From the NCBI GenBank assembly GCA_946479475.1, contig CAMLGG010000156.1, positions 1 to 12,587 of the forward strand: 12,587 nucleotides of DNA, given 5' to 3'. This DNA is from an uncultured Ideonella sp. (lineage in GTDB: Bacteria; Pseudomonadota; Gammaproteobacteria; Burkholderiales; Burkholderiaceae). Positions within the stretch are counted from its first letter, which is position 1. Every line of letters begins with the position of its first letter. Shown here one piece after another: positions 7,315-12,587 of the stretch. Below the pieces are notes generated by a model, which searched no databases, was not told the DNA's origin, and saw only the letters and a program-made list of their open reading frames with translations. Made by a program: the position numbers and the translations under genes.

Positions 7315-7321
7315 GCGAATC
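7298..7321. promoter_or_regulatory. Putative autoregulatory operator of the MarR gene
   Basis: Contains two TGCAA units in direct orientation (7299-7303 and 7310-7314), 11 bases apart, i.e. one helical turn. The second belongs to the 17-base element (7305-7321) shared with the site before the esterase gene. It covers the -35 box and part of the spacer, so bound repressor would block RNA polymerase. Confidence 0.6.
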
Positions 7322-7407
7322 TCTGCGTCGATCGAACAGCCTGCCGACGTGACCGGCACATCGCTTGCTGTCCATGGGGTACGTGTAGTCACCCATCGAG
7401 GCACACC

Positions 7408-7590
7408 ATGTCCGACAACCTGCAACAACGTGGCGGCCAGGACCGCCGCCGTATCGACGTCAACGAGCCCTACGAGCTGCGCGACTGGTCGCGCAAGTTC
7501 GGCGTGAGCCCGGAGGAGCTGCGCGATGCCGTGCGCGCCGTGGGCAACGAGGCCGAGAAGGTCGAGGCCCACCTGAAGCGCAGCCACTGA
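7408..7590 (+). CDS. Small DUF3606 protein
   Basis: A 60-residue, highly charged, soluble protein. The pattern '[20 protein letters not shown]' (8-27), '[17 protein letters not shown]' (30-46) and a closing 'VEAHLKRSH' is the DUF3606 family signature: a short basic lead followed by two or three helices, the middle one resembling a helix-turn-helix-like '[10 protein letters not shown]'. The family has no established function. The ATG at 7408 has GAGG 6 bases upstream (7398-7401) and gives the usual family length; the longer frame starting near 7309 lies in the MarR promoter and is rejected. The gene is divergent from the MarR gene (129-base gap that includes the operator), so it could also be affected by that regulator. 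67 bases separate it from chrB. Confidence 0.88.
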   Translation: MSDNLQQRGGQDRRRIDVNEPYELRDWSRKFGVSPEELRDAVRAVGNEAEKVEAHLKRSH

Positions 7591-7624
7591 ACGACCGAAG
7601 CGCCCGGGAGCGTCGATCGCCCGA

Positions 7625-7656
7625 TAGCGAGCGATACCCTCATGTATCGTTCGCTA
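7625..7656. promoter_or_regulatory. Twin palindromic operator upstream of chrB
   Basis: Two copies of the palindrome TAnCGnnCGnTA, at 7625-7636 (TAGCGAGCGATA) and 7645-7656 (TATCGTTCGCTA), are exactly 20 bases apart, two helical turns. They are also inverted relative to each other, giving 13-base arms (7625-7637 and 7644-7656, 12 of 13 paired) with a 6-base spacer. The second copy ends one base before the chrB ATG, and its first half, TATCGT (7645-7650), could be the -10 box. A bound dimer would cover both the promoter and the translation start. ChrB autoregulation is the simplest reading. Confidence 0.6.
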
Positions 7657-7657
7657 C

Positions 7658-8617
7658 ATGACTTCTCAACCCGGGGGCTGGTGGCTGCTCGTCGTCTCGC
7701 TGCCCACCCAGGCCGCGACGGTGCGCATGCGCATCTGGCGGGCGCTCAAGGGCCTCGGTTGCGCGGCGCTGCGTGATGGCGCCTATCTGCTGCCTGCGAT
7801 CCCGGGCGGCCATGAGGCCCTGCGCGATCTGGCGGAGGATTGCCTGCGCGAGGGGGGCACCGCCTGGCTGATGGCGGCGCAGCCCGGCTCCGCCGACGAG
7901 GAGCCCGCCTACCGCGCGCTGTTCGACCGCAGCGTGGAGCTTGCCGAGCTGCGCAAGGCCTGGAAGCAGGCCGGCAGCGGCCTGGAGAGGCTCGCGCCGG
8001 CGGAGCTCGTGCGCCTGCGGCGCCGCCTTCAGCGCGACTACGAAGCCGTCAAGGCCACCGACTACTTTCCGGCCGATGCGAGCGCCGAGACCGAGGCGGC
8101 CTGGGTGGAGTTCAGCCGCCGCCTGCAAGCCATGGCCTCGCCCGGCGAACCGCACGAGGCGCCGGGCCGGCTGCCGCGCCTGGACCGGGCGGCCTACCGC
8201 GGTCGCACCTGGGCGACACGGCGGCGCCTGTGGGTCGACCGAGTGGCCTGCGCCTGGCTGATCCGCCGCTTCGTCGATCCGGATGCGCGCTTTCTCTGGC
8301 TGGCGCAGCCGGGCGACTGCCCGCCCGACGCGCTCGGCTTCGACTTCGACGGCGCCGCCTTCACCCACCTCGGCGATCGGGTCAGCTTCGAGACACTGCT
8401 GGCCAGCTTCGGGCTGGACGAGGACCGGGCGCTCGTGCGGCTCGGCGCGATGGTCCACCAGCTCGACGTCGGCGGAGACCCGGTCCCCGAGGCCGCGGGA
8501 TTCGAAGCCGTGCTCGCCGGCGCGCGAGAGCGCCTGCCCAACGACGACGCGCTGCTGGGCGAGATGAGCATCGTGCTGGATTCGCTCCACGCCCACTTCG
8601 GCCGCGCCAAGGGTTGA
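7658..8617 (+). CDS. chrB: ChrB, chromate-resistance regulator (two-domain)
   Basis: A 319-residue protein with both ChrB domains. The N-terminal domain (about 1-155) has 'WWLLVVSLPTQAATVRMRIWRALKGLGCAALRDGAYLLP' as its start (8-46) and continues to 'EAVKATDYFPAD' (129-140). The C-terminal domain (about 180-312) has the characteristic 'TWATRRRLWVDRVACAWLIRRF' stretch (184-205), 'FDFDGAAFTHLGDRVSFE' (228-245) and 'GAMVHQLDVGGD' (263-274). In characterised chr operons ChrB is a chromate-responsive regulator that controls the chromate efflux pump ChrA. Here no chrA is present; 34 bases downstream, in the same direction, is a His-tailed DMT transporter. The ATG at 7658 matches the family start; no Shine-Dalgarno is present and the twin palindrome ends just before it. 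Family is certain; the inducing metal or oxyanion is not. Confidence 0.94.
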   Translation: MTSQPGGWWLLVVSLPTQAATVRMRIWRALKGLGCAALRDGAYLLPAIPGGHEALRDLAEDCLREGGTAWLMAAQPGSADEEPAYRALFDRSVELAELRKAWKQAGSGLERLAPAELVRLRRRLQRDYEAVKATDYFPADASAETEAAWVEFSRRLQAMASPGEPHEAPGRLPRLDRAAYRGRTWATRRRLWVDRVACAWLIRRFVDPDARFLWLAQPGDCPPDALGFDFDGAAFTHLGDRVSFETLLASFGLDEDRALVRLGAMVHQLDVGGDPVPEAAGFEAVLAGARERLPNDDALLGEMSIVLDSLHAHFGRAKG

Positions 8618-8633
8618 GCGTGCGCTGAGCGGG

Positions 8634-8651
8634 GGCGCCTACAGTGGCGCC
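8634..8651 (+). promoter_or_regulatory. -10-like box within a GGCGCC repeat at the DMT transporter start
   Basis: GGCGCC (8634-8639), TACAGT (8640-8645) and GGCGCC (8646-8651) directly precede the ATG at 8652. TACAGT fits a -10 box placed so that transcription would begin at the ATG. TTGAGC (8614-8619), which contains the chrB stop, is a -35-like sequence but 20 bases away, too far for a strong promoter. In a read-through mRNA from chrB the two repeats would pair into a 6-base-pair stem next to the start codon. Confidence 0.4.
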
Positions 8652-9710
8652 ATGTCGTGGTCCTTCGTTCATCGACTCCCGGCCGTCCGGGGCGGGCGGC
8701 TCGCCTTGCTCGCGGCGGGCCTGTTCGGCGTGAGCACGCCGCTGGTCCAGCGTTGGGGCGCCGGCACCGGGCCTTTCGCCACGGCAGCGCTGCTGTATGC
8801 CGGCGCTGCCGTCGTCGGGGCGCTTTCATGCCGGCCGGCGCAGCAGGAGGCGCGGCTGTCGCGCCATGAGCTGCCGAGGCTGCTCGCCATGGCCGCCTTC
8901 GGCGCGGTGCTCGGGCCCGTGGCGCTGGCCTGGGGCCTGCAGCGCACCAGCGGTACCAGCGCGTCGCTCATGCTCACGCTGGAGGCGGCCTTCACCGCGC
9001 TGCTGGCCTGGCGGTGGTATGGCGAGGCGCTGGACCGCCGCGTGGCTTCGGCGATGGTGCTGCTCTCGCTGGGCGGCGCGGTGCTCGTGCTGGACCAGGC
9101 GCGCGGCGGCGGCCTGCAGGGGCAGGGCCTGCTGGCCGTCATGCTCGCCACGGCGGCCTGGGGCGTGGACAACAGCCTGTCGCGTGCCCTGGCGGAGCGC
9201 GATCCAGGCCAGGTGGTGATGGCGAAGGCGGCGCTCGGTGCGGCCGCTTCGACGGCTCTGGCCGGGCTTTCCGGAGAATCAGCTCCAGCTGCCGGCGCAG
9301 CGATTGCATTGATGTTCGTGGGGGCCACCGGCTACGGCCTCAGCCTGCGCTTCTACCTGCTCGCGCAGCGGGCCTTCGGCGCGGCACGCACCGGCTCGGT
9401 CTTCGCGTTCGCGCCCTTCATCGGCGCCGGCGCGGCAGTGCTGCTGGGCGACCGGTCGGCGAGTTGGCCGATGGCAGCGGGCGGCGTGCTGATGCTCGGC
9501 GGCGTGCTGCTGCACCTGGCCGAGTCGCACGGCCACTGGCACGAACACGAGGCGATGGAGCACGAGCACGCCCATCGGCACGACGACGGCCACCACGTTC
9601 ATCTCCACGACCCCATGCCGGTCGGGCCCCACAGCCACCCGCACCATCACGAGCCGCTGCGGCACCGCCACGAGCACGTGCCGGACGTGCACCACACGCA
9701 CCGGCACTGA
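8652..9710 (+). CDS. EamA/DMT family transporter with His-rich C-terminal tail
   Basis: A 352-residue inner-membrane protein. Residues 15-290 hold two EamA repeats of about five helices each: the first with 'GLFGVSTPLVQRW' (23-35) and 'SGTSASLMLTLEAAFTALLAW' region (100-120), the second with 'ATAAWGVDNSLSRAL' (166-180) and 'RTGSVFAFAPFIGAGAAVLL' (246-265). Such ten-helix DMT proteins are exporters or permeases of small molecules. From residue 293 a hydrophilic tail contains 24 histidines in about 60 residues ('HGHWHEHE', 'HDDGHHVHLHD', 'HPHHHEP'), resembling metal-binding loops of zinc and nickel transporters and metallochaperones. It lies 34 bases after chrB and is the probable target of that regulator. 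Export of a metal or oxyanion is inference; an unrelated metabolite cannot be excluded. It ends 16 bases before the stop of the convergent POT gene. Confidence 0.88.
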   Translation: MSWSFVHRLPAVRGGRLALLAAGLFGVSTPLVQRWGAGTGPFATAALLYAGAAVVGALSCRPAQQEARLSRHELPRLLAMAAFGAVLGPVALAWGLQRTSGTSASLMLTLEAAFTALLAWRWYGEALDRRVASAMVLLSLGGAVLVLDQARGGGLQGQGLLAVMLATAAWGVDNSLSRALAERDPGQVVMAKAALGAAASTALAGLSGESAPAAGAAIALMFVGATGYGLSLRFYLLAQRAFGAARTGSVFAFAPFIGAGAAVLLGDRSASWPMAAGGVLMLGGVLLHLAESHGHWHEHEAMEHEHAHRHDDGHHVHLHDPMPVGPHSHPHHHEPLRHRHEHVPDVHHTHRH

Positions 9711-9726
9711 GCCGCCTGGCCGACCT

Positions 9727-11175
9727 TCAGTGGGGGGCTGCCGGCGCCGTCTCCTGCCCGTCGGGTGCCAGCAGGCTGCCGAAGAGGAAGCGGCAGGCGA
9801 AGAGCAGGGCGCCGGCGGCGGCCACCAGGGCGGCGTGCAGCAGCCAGAAGTCGCGGCCTGGCATGGTCTCGAGCAAGCCCGCCAGCCAGCCGACGAAGGT
9901 GTTGCCGATGAACAGGTGCAGGTAGTAGATGCCGAGCACCAGGCCCTCGAGCCGCTTGGGCGAGACCCGCGAGTACAGCGCCAGTCCCACCGGCAGGATG
10001 TTGGCGAAGCCGAGGTCGTTGACGATGGTGTAGCCCAGCGTCCACACGAAGCTGACCTTCTCGCCGGTGGTGGCGACCATGGTCGCGGCGATGGCGATCA
10101 GGGCCGGGCCGCCGGCCGCCAGCACCGAGCCGAGGGCCATCTTCGTCAGCTCGTCCGGCTCGCGCCGGCGGGTGGCCCACCAGCGCCAGAAGGCGATCGA
10201 GGCGACCATGGTCGCGGTGCTGATGACCGCATCCACCGCCTGCAGCCAGGTGACCGGCACCTCCCAGCCGAAGAGCACGAGGTCCATGTTCTTCTGCGAC
10301 CACAGCGGGAAGGCGTTCTGGAACTGCTGGTTGCCGACGATGGACAGCATCAGCAGCGGGATCAGGCCGATCAGCAGCATGAGCCGGGCCACGTCGGTGC
10401 GGCTCATCGCGGGCGCGGCCGATGCGTCGCCCGCGTTGGCGCGAGCCTTGCCGACCTCGGGCTCGGGCGGCAGCCAGCGGCGTCCGGCCAGGTAGACGAA
10501 CAGGCCGATCACCATGCCGACGCCGGCGGCGCCGAAGCCCCAGTGCCAGGCCACCTTCTCGCCCAGCGTGCCGCAGACGATGGGCGCGAGGATGACCGCG
10601 ATCTGCACCGCCAGCATGAAGATCTGGAAGGCGCTCGCGCGGCGCTTGTCCTGCGGCGCGTAGAGGTCGCCGACCTGCGCCGCGATGTTGCCCTTGAAGC
10701 AGCCCACGCCGACGAGCAGGCAGCCGAGTGCGGGCAGGAAGCTGGCCTCGAAGGCCATCAGGAAGTGGCCCAGCGCCATCAGGCTGGCGCCGATCACGAC
10801 CGTCTTCGTGCGGCCCAGCCAGCGGTCGGCGACGAGGCCGCCGAACAGCGGCGTGAGGTAGACGAAGCCGGCGTAGAGGCCGAAGACGGCCGAGGCCAGC
10901 TGCTGCGGCGAGCGCGGGCCGGTGACGCCCTCGATCATTCCTCGCAGCGAATCGATGCCGGCCACGTGGCCGATGTTCTCCGGCAGGAACAGGTAGTTGG
11001 TGAGGTAGAGCACCAGCAGGGCCTGCATGCCGTAGTAGGAGAAGCGCTCCCACAGCTCGCAGAAGGCCAGCCAGCCCAGCCCGGCGGGGTGGCCGAAGAA
11101 GGCATGGTCGGAGCGCGCTCGAGGATCGATGGGGCCGCTGGTGGCGGCTTCGACGGTGTTCGTGTAGGTGGACAC
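9727..11175 (-). CDS. POT/PTR (proton-dependent oligopeptide transporter) family protein
   Basis: A 482-residue MFS-type inner-membrane transporter with 12-14 predicted helices. The family motif ExxER is present as 'ELWERFSYYGM' (E40, E43, R44), and the PTR2 signature as 'FGGLVADRWLGRTKTVVIG' (111-129). 'GCFKGNIAAQVGDLY' (158-172) corresponds to the family helix-4 region, but the second signature (FYxxINxG) is replaced by 'FMLAVQIA' (186-193), so this is a divergent clade. Typical members take up di- and tripeptides with protons; the substrate here is uncertain. The start is a GTG at 11175 (VSTYTN...), chosen because no ATG precedes the ExxER helix and because length and N-terminus then fit the family; the open frame above it runs antisense to the dienelactone hydrolase gene. 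No clear ribosome site. It is divergent from the dienelactone hydrolase gene (171-base gap). Confidence 0.88.
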   Translation of the reverse strand: MSTYTNTVEAATSGPIDPRARSDHAFFGHPAGLGWLAFCELWERFSYYGMQALLVLYLTNYLFLPENIGHVAGIDSLRGMIEGVTGPRSPQQLASAVFGLYAGFVYLTPLFGGLVADRWLGRTKTVVIGASLMALGHFLMAFEASFLPALGCLLVGVGCFKGNIAAQVGDLYAPQDKRRASAFQIFMLAVQIAVILAPIVCGTLGEKVAWHWGFGAAGVGMVIGLFVYLAGRRWLPPEPEVGKARANAGDASAAPAMSRTDVARLMLLIGLIPLLMLSIVGNQQFQNAFPLWSQKNMDLVLFGWEVPVTWLQAVDAVISTATMVASIAFWRWWATRRREPDELTKMALGSVLAAGGPALIAIAATMVATTGEKVSFVWTLGYTIVNDLGFANILPVGLALYSRVSPKRLEGLVLGIYYLHLFIGNTFVGWLAGLLETMPGRDFWLLHAALVAAAGALLFACRFLFGSLLAPDGQETAPAAPH

Positions 11176-11258
11176 GGTGACGGCTCGGATTTTTGGAAGC
11201 CGGCACTGTCGTCGAAAGCCGCGGGCGCCACAAGTCGCGCCGACCCTGGCCCGGCCTG

Positions 11259-11304
11259 TGCCGAAGGGCCGTCGCCTGCCGAAGGGCCGGCGACGGCGTA
11301 TGCT
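11259..11304 (+). repeat. Direct repeat plus stable hairpin in a divergent promoter region
   Basis: TGCCGAAGGGCCG occurs at 11259-11271 and again at 11277-11289 (18-base period). Overlapping them, GCCGTCGCC (11268-11276) and GGCGACGGC (11289-11297) form a perfect 9-base-pair stem with a 12-base loop. TATGCT (11299-11304), just after, is a possible -10 box for the dienelactone hydrolase gene, giving a leader of about 36 bases. The whole 11176-11346 region separates divergent genes; nothing else stands out in it apart from the ribosome site at 11333-11338. Confidence 0.5.
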
Positions 11305-11332
11305 GCGCGGCTCCAAGCGACCCCCCAGCGAA

Positions 11333-11338
11333 AAGGAG
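11333..11338 (+). promoter_or_regulatory. Ribosome binding site of the dienelactone hydrolase gene
   Basis: AAGGAG ends 8 bases before the ATG at 11347. It is the strongest Shine-Dalgarno sequence in front of any gene in the window and fixes the start. Confidence 0.8.
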
Positions 11339-11346
11339 CGATCACG

Positions 11347-12225
11347 ATGAACGAATCGGCAGCAGCGGCGAGCGAGTTCTCGCGGCGTGATTTCGTGGCC
11401 ATGTCGGTGGCCGGTGGCCTGGGTGCCGGCGTGGCCGGCGCCGCGTCGGCCGAGGTGCCGGTGGCGGACGAGTCGGTGACGGTCAAGACGCCCGACGGCA
11501 ACTGCGACGCGCTGTTCATCCGGCCCGCGACCGGCGCCCACCCCGCGGTCATCCTCTGGCCCGATGCCTTCGGCCTGAGGCCCTCGATGCGCGAGATGGC
11601 CAAGCGCCTGGCGGGCGAGGGCTACGCGGTGCTGGTCCCCAACCCGTACTACCGCGTTTCCAAGGCGCCGCAGTACGAGACCGCGGCCAACATCGACTTC
11701 AAGGACAACTCGACGTGGGCCAAGCTCACGCCCTTGATGGAGTCGATCAAGGCCCCCGGCGCGCCCGAGCGCGATACGGCCGCCTTCGTCGCCTTCCTCG
11801 ATGCGCAGGCGGGCGTCGACAAGGCGAAGAAGATCGGCACCCAGGGCTACTGCATGGGCGGCGCGCTGGCCCTTCGCAGCGCGGCCGCGGTGCCGGCGCG
11901 CATCGGGGCCGTCGGCTCCTTCCACGGCGGCGGCCTGGTGACCGACAAGCCCGACAGCCCGCACCTGCTGGCGCCGAAGATCAAGGGCCGCGTCCTGCTG
12001 GCCATCGCGCAGAACGACGACCAGAAGCAGCCCGACGCGAAGGACAAGCTGAAGGAGGCCTTCGCGGCCGCCAAGGTGCCGGCCGAGATCGAGGTCTATC
12101 CGGCCCAGCACGGCTGGTGCGTGCCCGACATGCCGGTCGAAGGCGGCAAGCCGATCTACAGCAAGCCCGAGGCAGAGCGCGCGTGGTCGCGCCTGCTGGC
12201 CCTCTACAAGGCTGCGCTGGCCTGA
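11347..12225 (+). CDS. Tat-exported dienelactone hydrolase family protein
   Basis: A 292-residue alpha/beta hydrolase. The N-terminus is a twin-arginine signal: 'SRRDFVAM' (R13-R14) followed by a Gly/Ala-rich hydrophobic segment and 'AASA' before E36, so the enzyme is probably folded in the cytoplasm and exported to the periplasm. The mature part has the dienelactone hydrolase features: 'PAVILWPDAFGL' (66-77), the nucleophile Cys C169 in 'GYCMGG' (167-172), acid D224 or D225 in 'AIAQNDDQKQPDA', and base H255 in 'PAQHGWC'. Cytoplasmic members hydrolyse dienelactone in chlorocatechol breakdown; exported members like this one are usually of unknown substrate. No catechol-pathway genes lie beside it. 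The start is set by AAGGAG. It converges with the GT9 gene, overlapping its 3' end by 22 bases. Confidence 0.93.
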   Translation: MNESAAAASEFSRRDFVAMSVAGGLGAGVAGAASAEVPVADESVTVKTPDGNCDALFIRPATGAHPAVILWPDAFGLRPSMREMAKRLAGEGYAVLVPNPYYRVSKAPQYETAANIDFKDNSTWAKLTPLMESIKAPGAPERDTAAFVAFLDAQAGVDKAKKIGTQGYCMGGALALRSAAAVPARIGAVGSFHGGGLVTDKPDSPHLLAPKIKGRVLLAIAQNDDQKQPDAKDKLKEAFAAAKVPAEIEVYPAQHGWCVPDMPVEGGKPIYSKPEAERAWSRLLALYKAALA

Positions 12226-12587
12226 ACCGGCGGCAGGCAGCGCATCACCCGCTGCATCACCTGCGCCGAGGTGATGGCCTCGGCGCAGTCATGCCTGTCC
12301 AGCGGGCACTCGCGCCAGGCGCAGGGGCGGCAGGGCAGGGTAGCGGCGAGGACCTGGTGCAGCGCATGGTCCAGCGGGGCCCAGCGAGCCGTGTCGGCGC
12401 CGCAGCTGATCACCACGCTGGGCCGCCGCAGCGCCGCGGCCACGTGAGAGACGCCGGTGTCGTTGCACACCACCGCCTCGGCCCCTTCGATGAGCGCGCC
12501 CAGCGTCCACAGCGTCGTGCGGCCGCACAGGTTCACCGCCGGCCGGCTCGCCGCGAAGTTCGGCCACCCGAACGTGCTGCTGGTCCG
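12204..12587 (-). CDS. GT9 family glycosyltransferase (heptosyltransferase-like), 3' part
   Basis: The C-terminal 127 residues of a gene that enters from beyond the right edge; the start is not in the window. 'VNLCGRTTLWTLGALIEGAEAVVCNDTGVSHVAAAL' is the classic GT9 donor-site region: the 'G-R-T-T-L' segment and 'NDTGVSHVAAA', equivalent to NDTGPMHLAAA of LPS heptosyltransferases. Close to the C-terminus is a four-Cys motif, 'CRPCAWRECPLDRHDC' (C-x2-C-x4-C-x6-C), seen in a subgroup of GT9 enzymes and possibly binding a metal. The enzyme would transfer heptose or a related sugar onto LPS core on the cytoplasmic face of the inner membrane. It runs in the same direction as the glycosyltransferase/carbamoyltransferase operon at the left end of the window. 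Family sure; acceptor and donor not determined. Confidence 0.88.
   Translation of the reverse strand, partial: RTSSTFGWPNFAASRPAVNLCGRTTLWTLGALIEGAEAVVCNDTGVSHVAAALRRPSVVISCGADTARWAPLDHALHQVLAATLPCRPCAWRECPLDRHDCAEAITSAQVMQRVMRCLPPVQASAAL

Noticed and set aside
7592..7615. Possible terminator hairpin after the DUF3606 gene (CGAC...GTCG flanks)
   Set aside because: Only four flanking base pairs with a poorly paired interior and no T run.
9279..9707. Val-rich minus-strand open frame opposite the DMT transporter tail
   Set aside because: Produced by reading the His codons (CAC/CAT) antisense as Val and Met; no independent signals.
9730..11346. Upstream extension of the dienelactone hydrolase frame across the POT gene
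   Set aside because: AAGGAG plus ATG 11347 followed by a Tat signal peptide marks the true start; the upstream part is antisense shadow.
11176..12111. Upstream extension of the POT gene by 312 codons
   Set aside because: It lies antisense to the Tat-signal dienelactone hydrolase gene and adds no transporter features; the GTG at 11175 gives normal family length.
1..12587. tRNA, rRNA, CRISPR array, insertion sequence or integrase
   Set aside because: Looked for by eye on both strands; no cloverleaf, regularly spaced repeat or transposase/integrase motif was found. A covariance-model scan would be needed to exclude small RNAs.

Overview
The DNA is very GC-rich with strong third-position GC bias. 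The gene families present (OhrR-type MarR, DUF3606, ChrB, POT transporter, a heptosyltransferase with a Cys-rich tail) fit a betaproteobacterium of the Burkholderiales, possibly the Rubrivivax/Leptothrix/Methylibium side. That placement is inference from composition and gene types, not from a marker gene. No rRNA, tRNA, CRISPR array, transposase or integrase was seen, and no gene-free stretch exceeds about 170 bases.

Layout. (1) 11-4559, minus strand: a tightly packed operon read as SDR dehydrogenase, then NodU/CmcH/TobZ-type carbamoyltransferase, then GT2 glycosyltransferase, then GT4-like glycosyltransferase, with ATGA overlap or 4-7 base gaps. It looks like a surface-glycan (LPS or exopolysaccharide) unit making an O-carbamoylated sugar. 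(2) 4716-5636, plus: pseudouridine-5'-phosphate glycosidase (psuG), divergent from the operon. (3) 5633-7278, minus: an OhrR-like MarR regulator followed by an exported HSL-family esterase; a near-identical 17-base site lies upstream of both. (4) 7408-9710, plus: a small DUF3606 protein, then chromate-resistance regulator ChrB, then an EamA/DMT transporter with a 24-histidine C-terminal tail. (5) 9727-11175, minus: a POT/PTR-type transporter. (6) 11347-12225, plus: a Tat-exported dienelactone hydrolase. (7) 12204-12587, minus: the 3' end of a GT9 (heptosyltransferase-like) gene that continues outside the window.

How they work together. The two ends (GTs plus carbamoyltransferase at the left, GT9 at the right, all minus strand) could be parts of one LPS-core/glycan region, with a block of small unrelated transcription units between them. 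The two most interesting modules lie in that block. One is ChrB followed not by the usual ChrA chromate transporter but by a His-tailed DMT exporter, with two copies of a TAnCGnnCGnTA palindrome just before the chrB start. The other is a peroxide-sensor-like OhrR (Cys24/Tyr38/Tyr49 in the family spacing) paired with an esterase instead of Ohr. Four genes (psuG, the MarR gene, chrB, the DMT gene) lack a Shine-Dalgarno sequence and have a -10-like hexamer 6-7 bases before the ATG, which suggests leaderless mRNAs.
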